Shown piece by piece: positions 1-7,685 of a stretch of 14,581 bases of DNA (position 1 is the first letter of the stretch; every line of letters starts with the position of its first letter). The DNA lies in NCBI GenBank assembly GCA_003131665.1, contig PKWA01000160.1, positions 1-14,581 of the forward strand, given 5' to 3'. The position numbers were made by a program, and so were the translations under genes. The notes below the pieces were generated by a model, which ran no database searches, was not told the DNA's origin, and was given only the letters and a program-made list of their open reading frames with translations. This DNA is from Acidimicrobiaceae bacterium. Its GTDB lineage: Bacteria; Actinomycetota; Acidimicrobiia; Acidimicrobiales; RAAP-2.

Positions 1-2
1 TT

Positions 3-665
3 TACGTCGCGCCCGAACAACTGATCAAGGATCGAGCCGAGTTCGCTCAAAAAGGGATCGCGCGGGGCCGTTCGATTGTCGCGGCCATCTACGACAAGGG
101 CGTCATCTTGGTCGCGGAGAATCCTTCGGCCTCGCTGAACAAAGTCTCGGAGATCTACGACCGCATCGCCTTTGCCGGCGCAGGAAAGTACAACGAGTTC
201 GACCGGCTCCGTGAGGCGGGCATCCGCTGGGCCGACAGCACCGGCTTTACGTACTCTCGCGAAGACGTCGACGCGCGGGCGCTGGCCAACTACTACGCCC
301 AACACTTGGGCGACATGTTTACCGAAGGCCAAAAGCCGCTGGAAGTAGAGATCCTGGTCGCGCAGTTAGGCAACAAGCTGCGCCCAACAAAGCTCTATCG
401 AATTGCTTATGAGGGCACCATCTCCGATGAACCACGATTCGCAGTCCTGGGCGGGGACTCCGAGACCATCAAAACCCGATTCGCTCACGCCGAAGAGTCG
501 ATCGAGCCATTGAACGTCACGTTGCGCAATGCCACCAACGCACTCGCGGGACCGGAACGCACGATCCCGGCCGCGGAGCTTGAGGTGGGCATTCTCGAAG
601 ACCGTGGCCACCGTCGGACCTTCTCGCGTTTAAGCGACGTTCAGGTGAGCGAGCTCTTGGGCTGA
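3..665 (+). CDS. prcA: 20S proteasome alpha subunit PrcA (5' end missing)
   Basis: This is the alpha-type subunit of the actinobacterial 20S proteasome. It forms the outer rings of the core particle, gates substrate entry and docks the Mpa/ARC ATPase. The reading frame is open from base 3, and its first residues (YVAPEQLIKDRAEFAQKGIA) match the usual PrcA N-terminal helix. Only about five residues and the start codon therefore lie outside the window. About 220 residues are visible. Family features include GIARGRS, VAENPS, the KVSEIYDRIAFAGAGKYNEF segment and LANYYAQHLG. There is no N-terminal catalytic Thr, as expected for an alpha subunit. pafA starts 16 bases downstream, so the two are probably co-transcribed, linking tagging with degradation. 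prcB, pup and dop are expected just upstream, outside the window (inference). Confidence 0.96.
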   Translation, partial: YVAPEQLIKDRAEFAQKGIARGRSIVAAIYDKGVILVAENPSASLNKVSEIYDRIAFAGAGKYNEFDRLREAGIRWADSTGFTYSREDVDARALANYYAQHLGDMFTEGQKPLEVEILVAQLGNKLRPTKLYRIAYEGTISDEPRFAVLGGDSETIKTRFAHAEESIEPLNVTLRNATNALAGPERTIPAAELEVGILEDRGHRRTFSRLSDVQVSELLG

Positions 666-681
666 TCGCCCAGGCCACGTC

Positions 682-2052
682 ATGTTACGGAGAATCTTTG
701 GCGTGGAGACCGAGTACGGGATTACCTTCTCCCTGCGCGGCCAACGTCGTTTGAGTCCCGACGAGGTCTCGCGATTCCTGTTTCGCAAGGTCGTGGCCTG
801 GGGCCGATCCTCGAACGTCTTTCTCGAAAACGGCAGTCGACTCTATCTTGACGTGGGCAGCCATCCCGAATACGCCACCGCCGAGTGCGACTCACTCGAG
901 GACTTGGTGGCCCAGGACAAGGCGGGCGAATCGATCCTGCGCGAACTCGTGGGCTACGCCCAGTCCCAACTGAGCGACGAGGGGATTCGCGGGGACATCT
1001 TTTTGTTCAAGAACAACACCGATTCGACGGGCAACTCGTACGGCTGCCATGAGAACTACTGCATCGAGCGCATCGAGGACTTGAGCCGACTCGAGAACGT
1101 CTTCATTCCTTTCTTAATCAGCCGTCAGATCTTCACCGGCGCCGGCAAGGTGGTCACGAACGCTAAGGGCACCGCCTATTCGATGAGTCAGCGCGCCGAA
1201 CACATCTGGGAAGCGATCTCCTCGGCCACGACCAGGAGTCGGCCCATCATCAATACCCGAGACGAGCCCCACGCCGACCCGGAGAAGTACCGACGCCTTC
1301 ACGTGATCGTTGGCGACTCGAACATGAGTGAGTTCGCGACGTTTCTCAAGGTGGGCACCGCTTCGGTGATCCTCGCGATGATTGAGGACAAGAACACCAT
1401 GCTGCGCGACTATTCCATGGCGTCACCGATCAACGCGCTGCGCGACATCTCGTACGACCTATGGAGCAAGGAGCCGGTCAAACTGACCAACGGCCGCGAC
1501 TTGACCGCCCTGGAGATCCAAGAGGACCTTTGCGAGCGGGCCGAGCAGTTCGTGGGCGCTCATCATCTGCCCGCTGACCAGGTTCGCGCAGTCAGACTAT
1601 GGCGAGAGGTCATCGAGCAGTACCGCAGCGACCCGATGGGCCTGGCGGACCGCGTCGATTGGATCGCCAAGCTTCAAATCATCGATCGTGAGCGCGAGCG
1701 CAGCGGCGTGGAGCTGAGCGATCCGAAGATCGCGCTGATCGACCTGCTCTATCACGACACGAACTTCGATCGAGGGCTCTTTTATCGACGGGCCGCCCGG
1801 GGCCACTTTCGTCAGATGGTGAGCGAGGAACAGATTGTGACGGCCTCGACGACGCCTCCCGCGACGACGCGCGCGCACATGCGCGGCACCTTCATCCAAG
1901 CCGCCAAGCAGTGGCGTCGTGACTACACCGTTGACTGGGTGCACCTCAAGTTGAATGACGAGATGCAACGCACAGTGCTCTTGAAGGATCCCTTTAAGAG
2001 CACCGACGAAAGATTCCAGAAGCTCCTGGCCTCTCTCGAACGTCACGGTTAA
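682..2052 (+). CDS. pafA: Pup-protein ligase PafA
   Basis: PafA uses ATP to join the C-terminal glutamate of Pup to substrate lysines, marking proteins for the Mpa-proteasome. The 456-residue length fits the family (about 450-480). The N-terminus (LRRIFGVETEYG) holds the glutamate-rich nucleotide/Mg site with Glu9. LYLDVGSHPEYATAECDS carries Asp57, which corresponds to the catalytic aspartate of characterised PafA enzymes. FKNNTDSTGNSYGCHENY, SRPIINTRDEPHAD and RRLHVIVGDSNMSE are near-invariant blocks of the Pup ligase/deamidase fold. The C-terminal DYTVDWVHLKLNDEMQRTVL segment is the small PafA domain. I favour PafA over its paralogue Dop because the sequence follows PafA closely throughout. 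The ATG at 682 gives the family-typical N-terminus. No Shine-Dalgarno is obvious, and the 16-base gap after prcA suggests operon reading. pafB and pafC, which follow pafA in mycobacteria, are absent here. Confidence 0.97.
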   Translation: MLRRIFGVETEYGITFSLRGQRRLSPDEVSRFLFRKVVAWGRSSNVFLENGSRLYLDVGSHPEYATAECDSLEDLVAQDKAGESILRELVGYAQSQLSDEGIRGDIFLFKNNTDSTGNSYGCHENYCIERIEDLSRLENVFIPFLISRQIFTGAGKVVTNAKGTAYSMSQRAEHIWEAISSATTRSRPIINTRDEPHADPEKYRRLHVIVGDSNMSEFATFLKVGTASVILAMIEDKNTMLRDYSMASPINALRDISYDLWSKEPVKLTNGRDLTALEIQEDLCERAEQFVGAHHLPADQVRAVRLWREVIEQYRSDPMGLADRVDWIAKLQIIDRERERSGVELSDPKIALIDLLYHDTNFDRGLFYRRAARGHFRQMVSEEQIVTASTTPPATTRAHMRGTFIQAAKQWRRDYTVDWVHLKLNDEMQRTVLLKDPFKSTDERFQKLLASLERHG

Positions 2053-2058
2053 CGCGGC

Positions 2059-2064
2059 TAGCCT
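2059..2064 (+). promoter_or_regulatory. -10-like hexamer TAGCCT just before lepB
   Basis: TAGCCT fits the actinobacterial TANNNT -10 pattern. Six bases separate it from the lepB GTG, so the predicted transcription start falls on the first base of the start codon. No Shine-Dalgarno sequence precedes this GTG. The only -35-like match at 17-base spacing is TCGAAC (2036-2041), which is weak and lies inside pafA. The site is predicted from pattern and position only. Confidence 0.4.
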
Positions 2065-2070
2065 TGGTAC

Positions 2071-2676
2071 GTGTCAGAAGAGAACCCCGCACCTTCTGAG
2101 TACGTCGACCCTTCGAATCAGCCTCCCGTAGTAAGGGTGCGTCGGCAGCGCTCGCGAACTCGCGTAGTTGGCGAATGGCTCATCATCGTCATCGCCGCCG
2201 TCGCGTTCTCCTTTTTGATTCGCACCTACGCGTTCCAGACCTTCTATATCCCGTCGGCTTCAATGGAGCCCACGTTGCAGCTTGGCGATCGTTTGATCGT
2301 TGACAAATTGAGCGTCGACTTTGGCACGATCAACCGTGGGGACATCGTGGTCTTTAAGGCGCCGCCCGCTGAGAACTGTGGGGCGAAGGTCACCGATCTC
2401 GTCAAGCGCGTCATCGGCATACCGGGGGACCATCTCACCTCGAAGGGCAACACCATCTACGTCAATGGAAAGCCGCTGAAAGAGGCGTGGACCCACACCG
2501 AACCCCTTGGTCCTGCGATCGGCAACGTGACGGTCAAGGCCAATCAGTACTTCATGATGGGCGACAATCACTCAGATTCGTGCGACAGTCGTAGTTGGGG
2601 CACGGTGCCGCGCTCGGACATCATCGGCAAGGCCTTCGTGAGAATCTGGCCCCTTTCTCGCCTCGGCTTCCTCTAA
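2071..2676 (+). CDS. lepB: Type I signal peptidase LepB
   Basis: LepB is a membrane-bound serine/lysine protease that removes signal peptides from Sec and Tat substrates on the outer face of the membrane. The 201-residue protein has a charged cytoplasmic N-terminus with an RVRRQRSRTR stretch, then one membrane segment at about residues 36-54. Box B, PSASMEPTL, holds the nucleophile Ser64. VKRVIGIPGD holds the general base Lys112. GDNHSDSCDSRSWG near residues 164-177 is box E. The closing FVRIWPLSRLG is also typical. Cys103 and Cys171 both lie in the exported domain and could form a disulfide. Translation starts at GTG 2071, 18 bases after pafA; a TANNNT hexamer six bases upstream suggests a leaderless transcript. 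Its place beside tatA and tatC fits processing of exported proteins. Confidence 0.95.
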   Translation: MSEENPAPSEYVDPSNQPPVVRVRRQRSRTRVVGEWLIIVIAAVAFSFLIRTYAFQTFYIPSASMEPTLQLGDRLIVDKLSVDFGTINRGDIVVFKAPPAENCGAKVTDLVKRVIGIPGDHLTSKGNTIYVNGKPLKEAWTHTEPLGPAIGNVTVKANQYFMMGDNHSDSCDSRSWGTVPRSDIIGKAFVRIWPLSRLGFL

Positions 2677-2696
2677 AAGTTTGAAGAGGCGCGCCC

Positions 2697-2702
2697 TACA
2701 AT
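2697..2702 (+). promoter_or_regulatory. -10-like hexamer TACAAT just before tatA
   Basis: TACAAT is a strong -10 match in the 32-base gap after lepB. Exactly six bases separate it from the GTG start at 2709, so a transcript would begin on the start codon (leaderless). TTGAAG at 2681-2686 looks like a -35 but lies only 10 bases upstream, too close for a standard sigma-70 type promoter, so no convincing -35 is seen. Confidence 0.5.
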
Positions 2703-2708
2703 GGGGGC

Positions 2709-3101
2709 GTGTTTAGTTTGAGCCCAATAAAACTCATGGTCATCGCGGCCGTGATCATGTTATTGATGGGCCCGGACAAGCTGCCCGACGTGGCGCACAA
2801 GCTCGGGGCGGCCTGGCGTGCGGTGAAGAACCTTCAAGAACGTGTGGAGAGCGAGGTTCGTGAGGCTATTCCCGATCTGCCGAGCGCCGGGGATATTGCA
2901 CGTATCGCGCGAAGCCCGGTCAATCTGTTGAACCAACTCGCCGACCGCGTCGACGCCAAAGAGGCCGCCGCCGCCGAGGTTGCGGCGCCACCCGTTGAAC
3001 CGCCTCAGCCCGCCGCGCCCTTGGCGATGCCACGACGGCCGACCGCGACACCGTCCCCGCACGCCCAGGACTCTTCGCCGCCCGATCCCGCACTGAACTA
3101 A
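2709..3101 (+). CDS. tatA: Twin-arginine translocase subunit TatA/TatB
   Basis: This is a small Tat component that forms the translocation pore or substrate receptor with TatC. The 130-residue protein has the family layout. A short periplasmic N-terminus is followed by one membrane helix (residues about 7-20, IKLMVIAAVIMLLM), the hinge GPDKLPD, and an amphipathic helix (VAHKLGAAWRAVKNLQERV). A long Ala/Pro-rich, probably disordered tail follows from about residue 85. The Gly-Pro hinge is more typical of TatB, whereas the position directly before tatC and helY matches mycobacterial tatA. I cannot decide between the two, and the gene symbol follows the synteny. The start is GTG 2709, with no Shine-Dalgarno but a well-placed -10 hexamer. 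tatC begins 7 bases after the stop. Confidence 0.9.
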   Translation: MFSLSPIKLMVIAAVIMLLMGPDKLPDVAHKLGAAWRAVKNLQERVESEVREAIPDLPSAGDIARIARSPVNLLNQLADRVDAKEAAAAEVAAPPVEPPQPAAPLAMPRRPTATPSPHAQDSSPPDPALN

Positions 3102-3105
3102 GGGA
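3101..3105 (+). promoter_or_regulatory. Short-spaced ribosome binding site of tatC
   Basis: AGGGA lies three bases before the tatC ATG at 3109 and overlaps the last base of the tatA stop codon. The spacing is shorter than ideal, but the position supports this ATG and translational linkage of tatA with tatC. Confidence 0.4.
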
Positions 3106-3108
3106 ACG

Positions 3109-3837
3109 ATGACAAAATTTCGTCGCGCCGAGAGTGGTATGACGCTCGCCGAGCATCTGGGCGAACTTCGTCGTCGTTTCTTGATCATGGCGGTGTCCAT
3201 CACGCTGTTTGCCGTCTTGGCCTTTCTCTTCTATCCAAATCTCCTCAAGATCCTTCAAGACCCCTACTGCTCGGCCATTCCCAATCACTGCAAGTTCCTG
3301 GTGACCAATCCGCTGGACGGACTGACCTTGCGCGTGAAGATTGCGTTCTTCGGCGGTTTTCTCATCTCGTCGCCCATCATCCTCTGGCAGGTCTGGCGAT
3401 TCGTTACACCCGGGCTCAAGGCCAGAGAACGTCGTTACGTAGTCCTCTTCGTCTCGTCCTCACTGTTGTTCTTTGCCACGGGCATCGTGTTGGCCTACTT
3501 CAGCTTCGGTCACGCCATTCACTTTCTTAAATCCATTGGTGGCTCCACCCTCATCACCGAGTACAACCCCAACCAGTATCTGACGCTCTTCTTGCTGATG
3601 ATGTTCATCTTCGGGCTGATGTTTCTCTTCCCGGTCGTGCTGGTGGCCCTAGAACTCGCCAACATTGTCAAACCCGCCCAGCTCCTTCGCGGTTGGCGCT
3701 ACGCGGTCATTACCATCACCATCGCGTCCGCGGTCTTCACCCCTAGTGGCGACCCCTTATCGATGGCCGCATTGGCGGTGCCGCTCGTTATCTTCTACTT
3801 TCTCGCCATCGGCGTCGGCAAACTGTTACATAAGTGA
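3109..3837 (+). CDS. tatC: Twin-arginine translocase subunit TatC
   Basis: TatC is the six-helix core of the Tat translocon. It recognises the twin-arginine signal peptide and assembles with TatA/TatB to export folded proteins. The 242-residue length is normal. The N-terminal MTLAEHLGELRRRF is the hallmark cytoplasmic motif; Glu19 within LGELRRR corresponds to the conserved signal-peptide-contacting glutamate. Other TatC features are a membrane segment (FLIMAVSITLFAVLAFLFYP), the SSPIILWQVWRFVTPGLKARERRY block, the FMIFGLMF-like segment around FLLMMFIFGLMFLFPVV, and the late ASAVFTPSGDPLSM loop. The start is ATG 3109, with AGGGA just upstream. The stop overlaps the helY GTG by four bases, so helY is probably translationally coupled to it. 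Confidence 0.97.
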   Translation: MTKFRRAESGMTLAEHLGELRRRFLIMAVSITLFAVLAFLFYPNLLKILQDPYCSAIPNHCKFLVTNPLDGLTLRVKIAFFGGFLISSPIILWQVWRFVTPGLKARERRYVVLFVSSSLLFFATGIVLAYFSFGHAIHFLKSIGGSTLITEYNPNQYLTLFLLMMFIFGLMFLFPVVLVALELANIVKPAQLLRGWRYAVITITIASAVFTPSGDPLSMAALAVPLVIFYFLAIGVGKLLHK

Positions 3838-5963
3838 GCATTCTGGAGTATCGAGACCGATTCATCGACTCACTGGGGTTTGGACTCGACCGCTTCCAAC
3901 TCGACGCCATCGAGGCGGTGGACCAGCGCGTCAACGTGCTGGTGAGCGCGCCCACAGGCTCGGGCAAGACGCTCATCGCCAATTACGCCATTGGCCGTGA
4001 GCTCGAACGCGAGCAGCGAACGTTCTACACCACGCCGCTGAAGGCCCTGTCCAATCAGAAGTACCACGAGCTGGGCGAGCTGTACGGCGCAGGTCGGGTC
4101 GGGCTCCTCACCGGCGACGTTTCGCTCAATCGCGGAGCACCGATTGTTGTCATGACGACCGAGGTGCTGCGCAACATGCTTCTCACGGAGTCGGATCAAC
4201 TGAACGCCCTCGGACTTGTGGTGCTCGACGAAGTTCACTACCTCCAAGATCCGTTTCGCGGCGGTGTCTGGGAGGAGGTGCTGATTTTGACGCCCCCCGC
4301 GGTGCGATTCGTGGCGCTCTCGGCGACCATTGGCAACGCTGATTTTCTCGGAGAGTGGTTCACCCAGGTCCGAGGTCCCACGACCATCGTCGTTGAGAAG
4401 ACTCGTCCCATCGAACTTCACAACCACGTTGCGGTAATGAAGCGCGGTCAGCCGACGGCCGACATTGTCGATCTCCTCGACGGGCCCCGACTCTCCGACG
4501 AAGCCCGCCGTATTGACAACTCCATGAAGGCCACTCGGCGTTTTCGCCCCGGTCCGAAGTGGCAGGGTCCAAAGTCCAGCGCGCCGCCGCCGCCCTTTCG
4601 TGCACCGCGTCGCTCGGAGTTGATGCAGGCCCTCGAACGCGACGATCTCTTGCCGGTCATTGTCTTCATCTTCTCTCGCGCCGCGTGCGATGACGCCGTG
4701 CACCAACTGCGACGCGACGGACTGCTCTTCACCACACCCGAGGATCGTCGAGAGATCGAACGCATCGCTGATGCTCGCCTCGTGGACTTTTCGAAGGAGG
4801 ACCTCCAGGCTCTGGAATACGCCGACTTTGTTGACGCGCTGCGACGCGGTATCACCATGCATCATGCCGGCATGGTGCCGGCCTTTCGCGAGATCGTCGA
4901 GACGTGTTTCGAGCGAAATCTGCTGGCCGTGGTGTTCGCCACCGAAACGCTGGCCCTCGGCGTCAATATGCCGGCCCGTTCGGTGGCCCTCGAACGATTC
5001 ACCAAATATTCCGACAACGGTCGCCAGTTTCTCACCAGTGGCGAATACTCCCAAATGACCGGTCGGGCCGGTCGACGTGGTCTCGATGACGAGGGCCACG
5101 CCCTGGTGTGCTTTTCCAGCGATCTCTCCTTGCACGACGTCGGCCGGGTGGCCCTGGCGCCGCCAGGCGACCTTCACTCGTCGTTTCGCCCCACGTACAA
5201 CTTCACCGCGAACCTCATAAACCACTTCGATTACGAGACGGCTTTCGAAGTAGTCCAGCGTTCGTTCGCCCAGTTTGAGAACGATCGTCGACCGTCGAGC
5301 AAGAAACGCTCGCTGACCGACCAGATGGTGGCTCGTCACCACGTCCTAGAAGAGCTTGGTTACGCCGACGGTTGGACGTTGAACCAGCAAGGCCAGTTGC
5401 TTCGATCGATCTATCACGAGTGCGACCTCTTGGTGGCCGAATCGCTCAGCGCGGGCGTCTTTGAGGATCTCGAACCCGCACAGTTGGCGGGGCTCTTATC
5501 GTGTTTCGTCTTTGAGTCAAAGCGGTCGTCTCGAGTGACGAACGTGGCGCGTCGCGTGTCGACTAAGAAAAAGCGCGTGCATCACGACCGACTCGGCCAA
5601 GAGCGACGGGTCAGTATTCAAGAGCGCCTCAGCGAGATCACCGTCATTGCGGCCACCATCCGTGAAGTAGAAGAGAGATACCAAGTGCCTCACTTCAAGG
5701 AGCCGGACGGGCACTTCGCGACGATCATCGCGGCCTGGGCGAGGGGTGTCACGCTGAGCACGGTGCTGGACTTGGCCGACGCGGAGATCGGCCAGACGTC
5801 ACCAGGCGACTTCGTGAGGAACGCGAAGCAGGTCGCCGACCTGTGCGAGCAGTTGGCGAGAATGCGCCATTTGACCCAGGTCGCCGACGTCGCCCTCGAG
5901 GCAAGAGACGCCGTCTTGCGCAGCGTCGTGGCGGGCGCCTCCAGCGTCCACCTACGCGAGTAG
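3834..5963 (+). CDS. helY: Ski2/Mtr4-like DEVH-box helicase HelY
   Basis: This is an ATP-dependent superfamily 2 helicase of the Ski2/Mtr4-like group, expected to unwind RNA. Walker A is APTGSGKT at residues 39-46. Walker B is DEVH at 132-135. Motif III is SATIGN from 163, and motif VI is QMTGRAGRRG at 407-416. The second RecA-like domain also shows HHAGMVPAFRE and FATETLALGVNMPAR. From about residue 500 to the end, a helical part resembles the DSHCT domain of this family. At 709 residues it is shorter than the roughly 900-residue mycobacterial HelY, and residues about 225-265 form a Pro/Arg-rich linker. GTG 3834 overlaps the tatC stop (GTGA), and tatC-helY adjacency is conserved in actinobacteria. 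The cellular RNA target is unknown. Confidence 0.94.
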   Translation: MSILEYRDRFIDSLGFGLDRFQLDAIEAVDQRVNVLVSAPTGSGKTLIANYAIGRELEREQRTFYTTPLKALSNQKYHELGELYGAGRVGLLTGDVSLNRGAPIVVMTTEVLRNMLLTESDQLNALGLVVLDEVHYLQDPFRGGVWEEVLILTPPAVRFVALSATIGNADFLGEWFTQVRGPTTIVVEKTRPIELHNHVAVMKRGQPTADIVDLLDGPRLSDEARRIDNSMKATRRFRPGPKWQGPKSSAPPPPFRAPRRSELMQALERDDLLPVIVFIFSRAACDDAVHQLRRDGLLFTTPEDRREIERIADARLVDFSKEDLQALEYADFVDALRRGITMHHAGMVPAFREIVETCFERNLLAVVFATETLALGVNMPARSVALERFTKYSDNGRQFLTSGEYSQMTGRAGRRGLDDEGHALVCFSSDLSLHDVGRVALAPPGDLHSSFRPTYNFTANLINHFDYETAFEVVQRSFAQFENDRRPSSKKRSLTDQMVARHHVLEELGYADGWTLNQQGQLLRSIYHECDLLVAESLSAGVFEDLEPAQLAGLLSCFVFESKRSSRVTNVARRVSTKKKRVHHDRLGQERRVSIQERLSEITVIAATIREVEERYQVPHFKEPDGHFATIIAAWARGVTLSTVLDLADAEIGQTSPGDFVRNAKQVADLCEQLARMRHLTQVADVALEARDAVLRSVVAGASSVHLRE

Positions 5964-5972
5964 TTTCGCCCC

Positions 5973-5978
5973 TAATCT
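5973..5978 (+). promoter_or_regulatory. -10-like hexamer TAATCT before the ThyX-like gene
   Basis: TAATCT lies in the 24-base gap between helY and the next gene, nine bases before its ATG. A transcript from it would carry a leader of about three bases at most. No Shine-Dalgarno sequence and no clear -35 element are visible. The call is weak and based on pattern and position only. Confidence 0.3.
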
Positions 5979-5987
5979 CGTAACTCC

Positions 5988-7592
5988 ATGCATCCCTACG
6001 TTGCCGAAGAGTTCACCGAACCCGAGGTTGCCGTGTTGCGCCGTTACTTCACCAACCTCGAGGGGCCTGTCTTTGCCCTGGTCAACTTGCCCGAGGTCGT
6101 CAAGGGCGCCCTGTTCGCTCGCTACTCGCGCTCTTCAAAGAGCCTTCGTCGGCTCTTCTTGGACGAGTTCGTGGGCGACTTGGAACTGGCCGGCGATGCT
6201 TCGATTGACGCGACCGTCGGGCTCGCTCGCGCCGATGATCTCTACCAGAAGATCTTTGTTGAGTACGGCGACGACTCCGTGGCACAGCTCGGAGGGGTGC
6301 ACCTGGCCTGTGAGCAGGCGAGCAATATCTTGACCAAGGTCATTGAGCGCGGTCGGCTGATGAGTTACCTCGAGCAGTCGACGCGCTATCTGGGTTACGA
6401 CCGGCGACTTAGCAACGGTCGCTACCGGTTCTATCGAGATAACGACCTGCTCGAATCGCGCTTTGGTGCGCGCTACATCGGTGAAATGGATCGGATGTTC
6501 GATACGTATCGCGAGTTGCTGCCGGTACTGACCGACTGGTTGAGCGGCAAGTTTCCCAAGACCGCCGCCGACACCGATTTCGTCTATCGCCAGGCCATTC
6601 GGGCCAAGGCACTCGACGGCCTTCGAGGTCTCTTGCCGGCGAGCGCGCTGTCCAATCTGGGGATTTACGCGTCAGGTCAGGCGTACGAGTCGCTGTTGTT
6701 GCGTATGCGCGCTCATCCGTTGCCCGAAGTGCGCGACTACGCCCAGATGATGCTCGACGAGTTGATGAGGGTCATTCCGTCGTTCTTGAAGCGTCTCGAC
6801 GTGGCCGATCGAGGTGTGGCCTGGACCAACTACTTGGCGACGACCAAAAGTGCCACACGCACGTTGCTCGCGGCGGATGAAAACAGCGACGCGGAAGAGC
6901 CGGGGGAGCACGTTCGCCTGGTCGGCTTTGACCCCAAGGGCGAGGATCGAGTTCTCGAAGCCATCGTGTTCTCCAGCTCCACCTCGTCTCACGAACAAGC
7001 CGTGACGCGGGTAGCGGCGCTGACGAGCGATGAGCGAGCGGAGCTCTTTTCTTCTTACGTCGGGGAGCGAGGAAATCGACGTCATCGACCTGGTCGAGCG
7101 TTTGAGCGCACGGACTACCGGTTCGAAATCGTGAGTGACTACGGGGCGTTTCGAGACCTTCAGCGCCACCGACTCTTAACCATTGAGTGGCAGCCCCTCT
7201 CGGTGGATCTTGGTTTTGACGTGCCCGAGGTCGTGCGAGAAGCGGGCCTCGCGGAACGCTACGAAGAGTCGCTCGTGCGCTCTGGCGAACTCTTTCGTGA
7301 CGTTCAAGTCGACTTTCCCGAGCAAGCGCAGTACTGCGTCGCGCTGGCCTTTCGGATCCGCTACGTCATGCAGATGAACGCCCGAGAGGCCATGCACCTC
7401 ATCGAGTTGCGATCAGGCCCCCAGGGCCATCCGAGCTATCGCCGAGTCGCCCACGAAATGGTCCGATTGATCAGAGAGATGGCCGGGCACGAGGCGATTG
7501 CGACGTCAATGAGTTACGTGGATTTCTCGGAAACGGACCTCGAGCGCCTCGACGCGGAGAGGGCGGCCGAGCGAAATCGTCTGAATCGTTAG
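5988..7592 (+). CDS. Tandem-domain ThyX-like protein
   Basis: The 534-residue protein looks like two fused copies of the ThyX fold (FAD-dependent thymidylate synthase), each normally about 220-270 residues. In the first half, YGDDSVAQLGGVHLACEQ resembles the ThyX H-x-S-x-x-E-H region. RGRLMSYLEQSTRY (121-134) resembles the RHRxxSxxxxSxRY signature with His replaced by Gly122; both arginines and Ser131 remain. The second half keeps RHR at 393-395, but Pro403 stands where the signature serine (RHR plus seven residues) is expected. VALAFRIRYVMQMNAREAMHLIELR resembles the ThyX C-terminal helix block. Such proteins are often annotated as thymidylate synthase. Whether it makes dTMP, does another flavin reaction or is structural is open. 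ATG 5988 is the only start near the end of helY, 24 bases away. Confidence 0.75.
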   Translation: MHPYVAEEFTEPEVAVLRRYFTNLEGPVFALVNLPEVVKGALFARYSRSSKSLRRLFLDEFVGDLELAGDASIDATVGLARADDLYQKIFVEYGDDSVAQLGGVHLACEQASNILTKVIERGRLMSYLEQSTRYLGYDRRLSNGRYRFYRDNDLLESRFGARYIGEMDRMFDTYRELLPVLTDWLSGKFPKTAADTDFVYRQAIRAKALDGLRGLLPASALSNLGIYASGQAYESLLLRMRAHPLPEVRDYAQMMLDELMRVIPSFLKRLDVADRGVAWTNYLATTKSATRTLLAADENSDAEEPGEHVRLVGFDPKGEDRVLEAIVFSSSTSSHEQAVTRVAALTSDERAELFSSYVGERGNRRHRPGRAFERTDYRFEIVSDYGAFRDLQRHRLLTIEWQPLSVDLGFDVPEVVREAGLAERYEESLVRSGELFRDVQVDFPEQAQYCVALAFRIRYVMQMNAREAMHLIELRSGPQGHPSYRRVAHEMVRLIREMAGHEAIATSMSYVDFSETDLERLDAERAAERNRLNR

Positions 7593-7614
7593 AAATTCGG
7601 ACATTTATGCACTC

Positions 7615-7626
7615 TTTAGGCCTAAA
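7615..7626. repeat. 12-base perfect palindrome upstream of the DUF4193 gene
   Basis: TTTAGGCCTAAA is a perfect dyad lying 26 bases upstream of the TACAAT -10-like hexamer. That places it at about positions -38 to -50 relative to the predicted transcription start, where an activator or repressor could bind. It is not followed by a T-run, so it is a poor terminator candidate for the ThyX-like gene. A regulatory role is an inference. Confidence 0.4.
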
Positions 7627-7652
7627 TGGCGCACGTCCCGTGAAAAAGGCCG

Positions 7653-7658
7653 TACAAT
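7653..7658 (+). promoter_or_regulatory. -10-like hexamer TACAAT for the DUF4193 gene
   Basis: TACAAT sits 27 bases before the GTG start. A transcript would carry a leader of about 20 bases that includes the GAAGAGGA ribosome binding site. No good -35 is seen at 16-18 bases; a 12-base palindrome lies further upstream. Unlike several neighbours, this gene has a conventional leader. Confidence 0.45.
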
Positions 7659-7670
7659 GCCAGCGCAACT

Positions 7671-7678
7671 GAAGAGGA
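7671..7678 (+). promoter_or_regulatory. Strong ribosome binding site deciding the GTG 7686 start
   Basis: GAAGAGGA is the clearest Shine-Dalgarno sequence in the window. It lies seven bases before GTG 7686 and fixes this start. Other starts in the window mostly lack such a site, suggesting strong translation of this gene. Confidence 0.6.
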
Positions 7679-7685
7679 ACTAATA

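Noticed and set aside
1597..2046. A 149-residue minus-strand open frame inside pafA.
   Set aside because: It has no domain and lies opposite a highly conserved pafA segment.
2681..2702. A standard promoter made of TTGAAG (2681) and TACAAT (2697) before tatA.
   Set aside because: The spacing is only 10 bases instead of about 17, so only the -10 part is kept.
3870..5342. A 490-residue open frame on the minus strand inside helY.
   Set aside because: It lies opposite a gene with complete helicase motifs, has no recognisable domain, and long antisense frames are common in GC-rich coding DNA.
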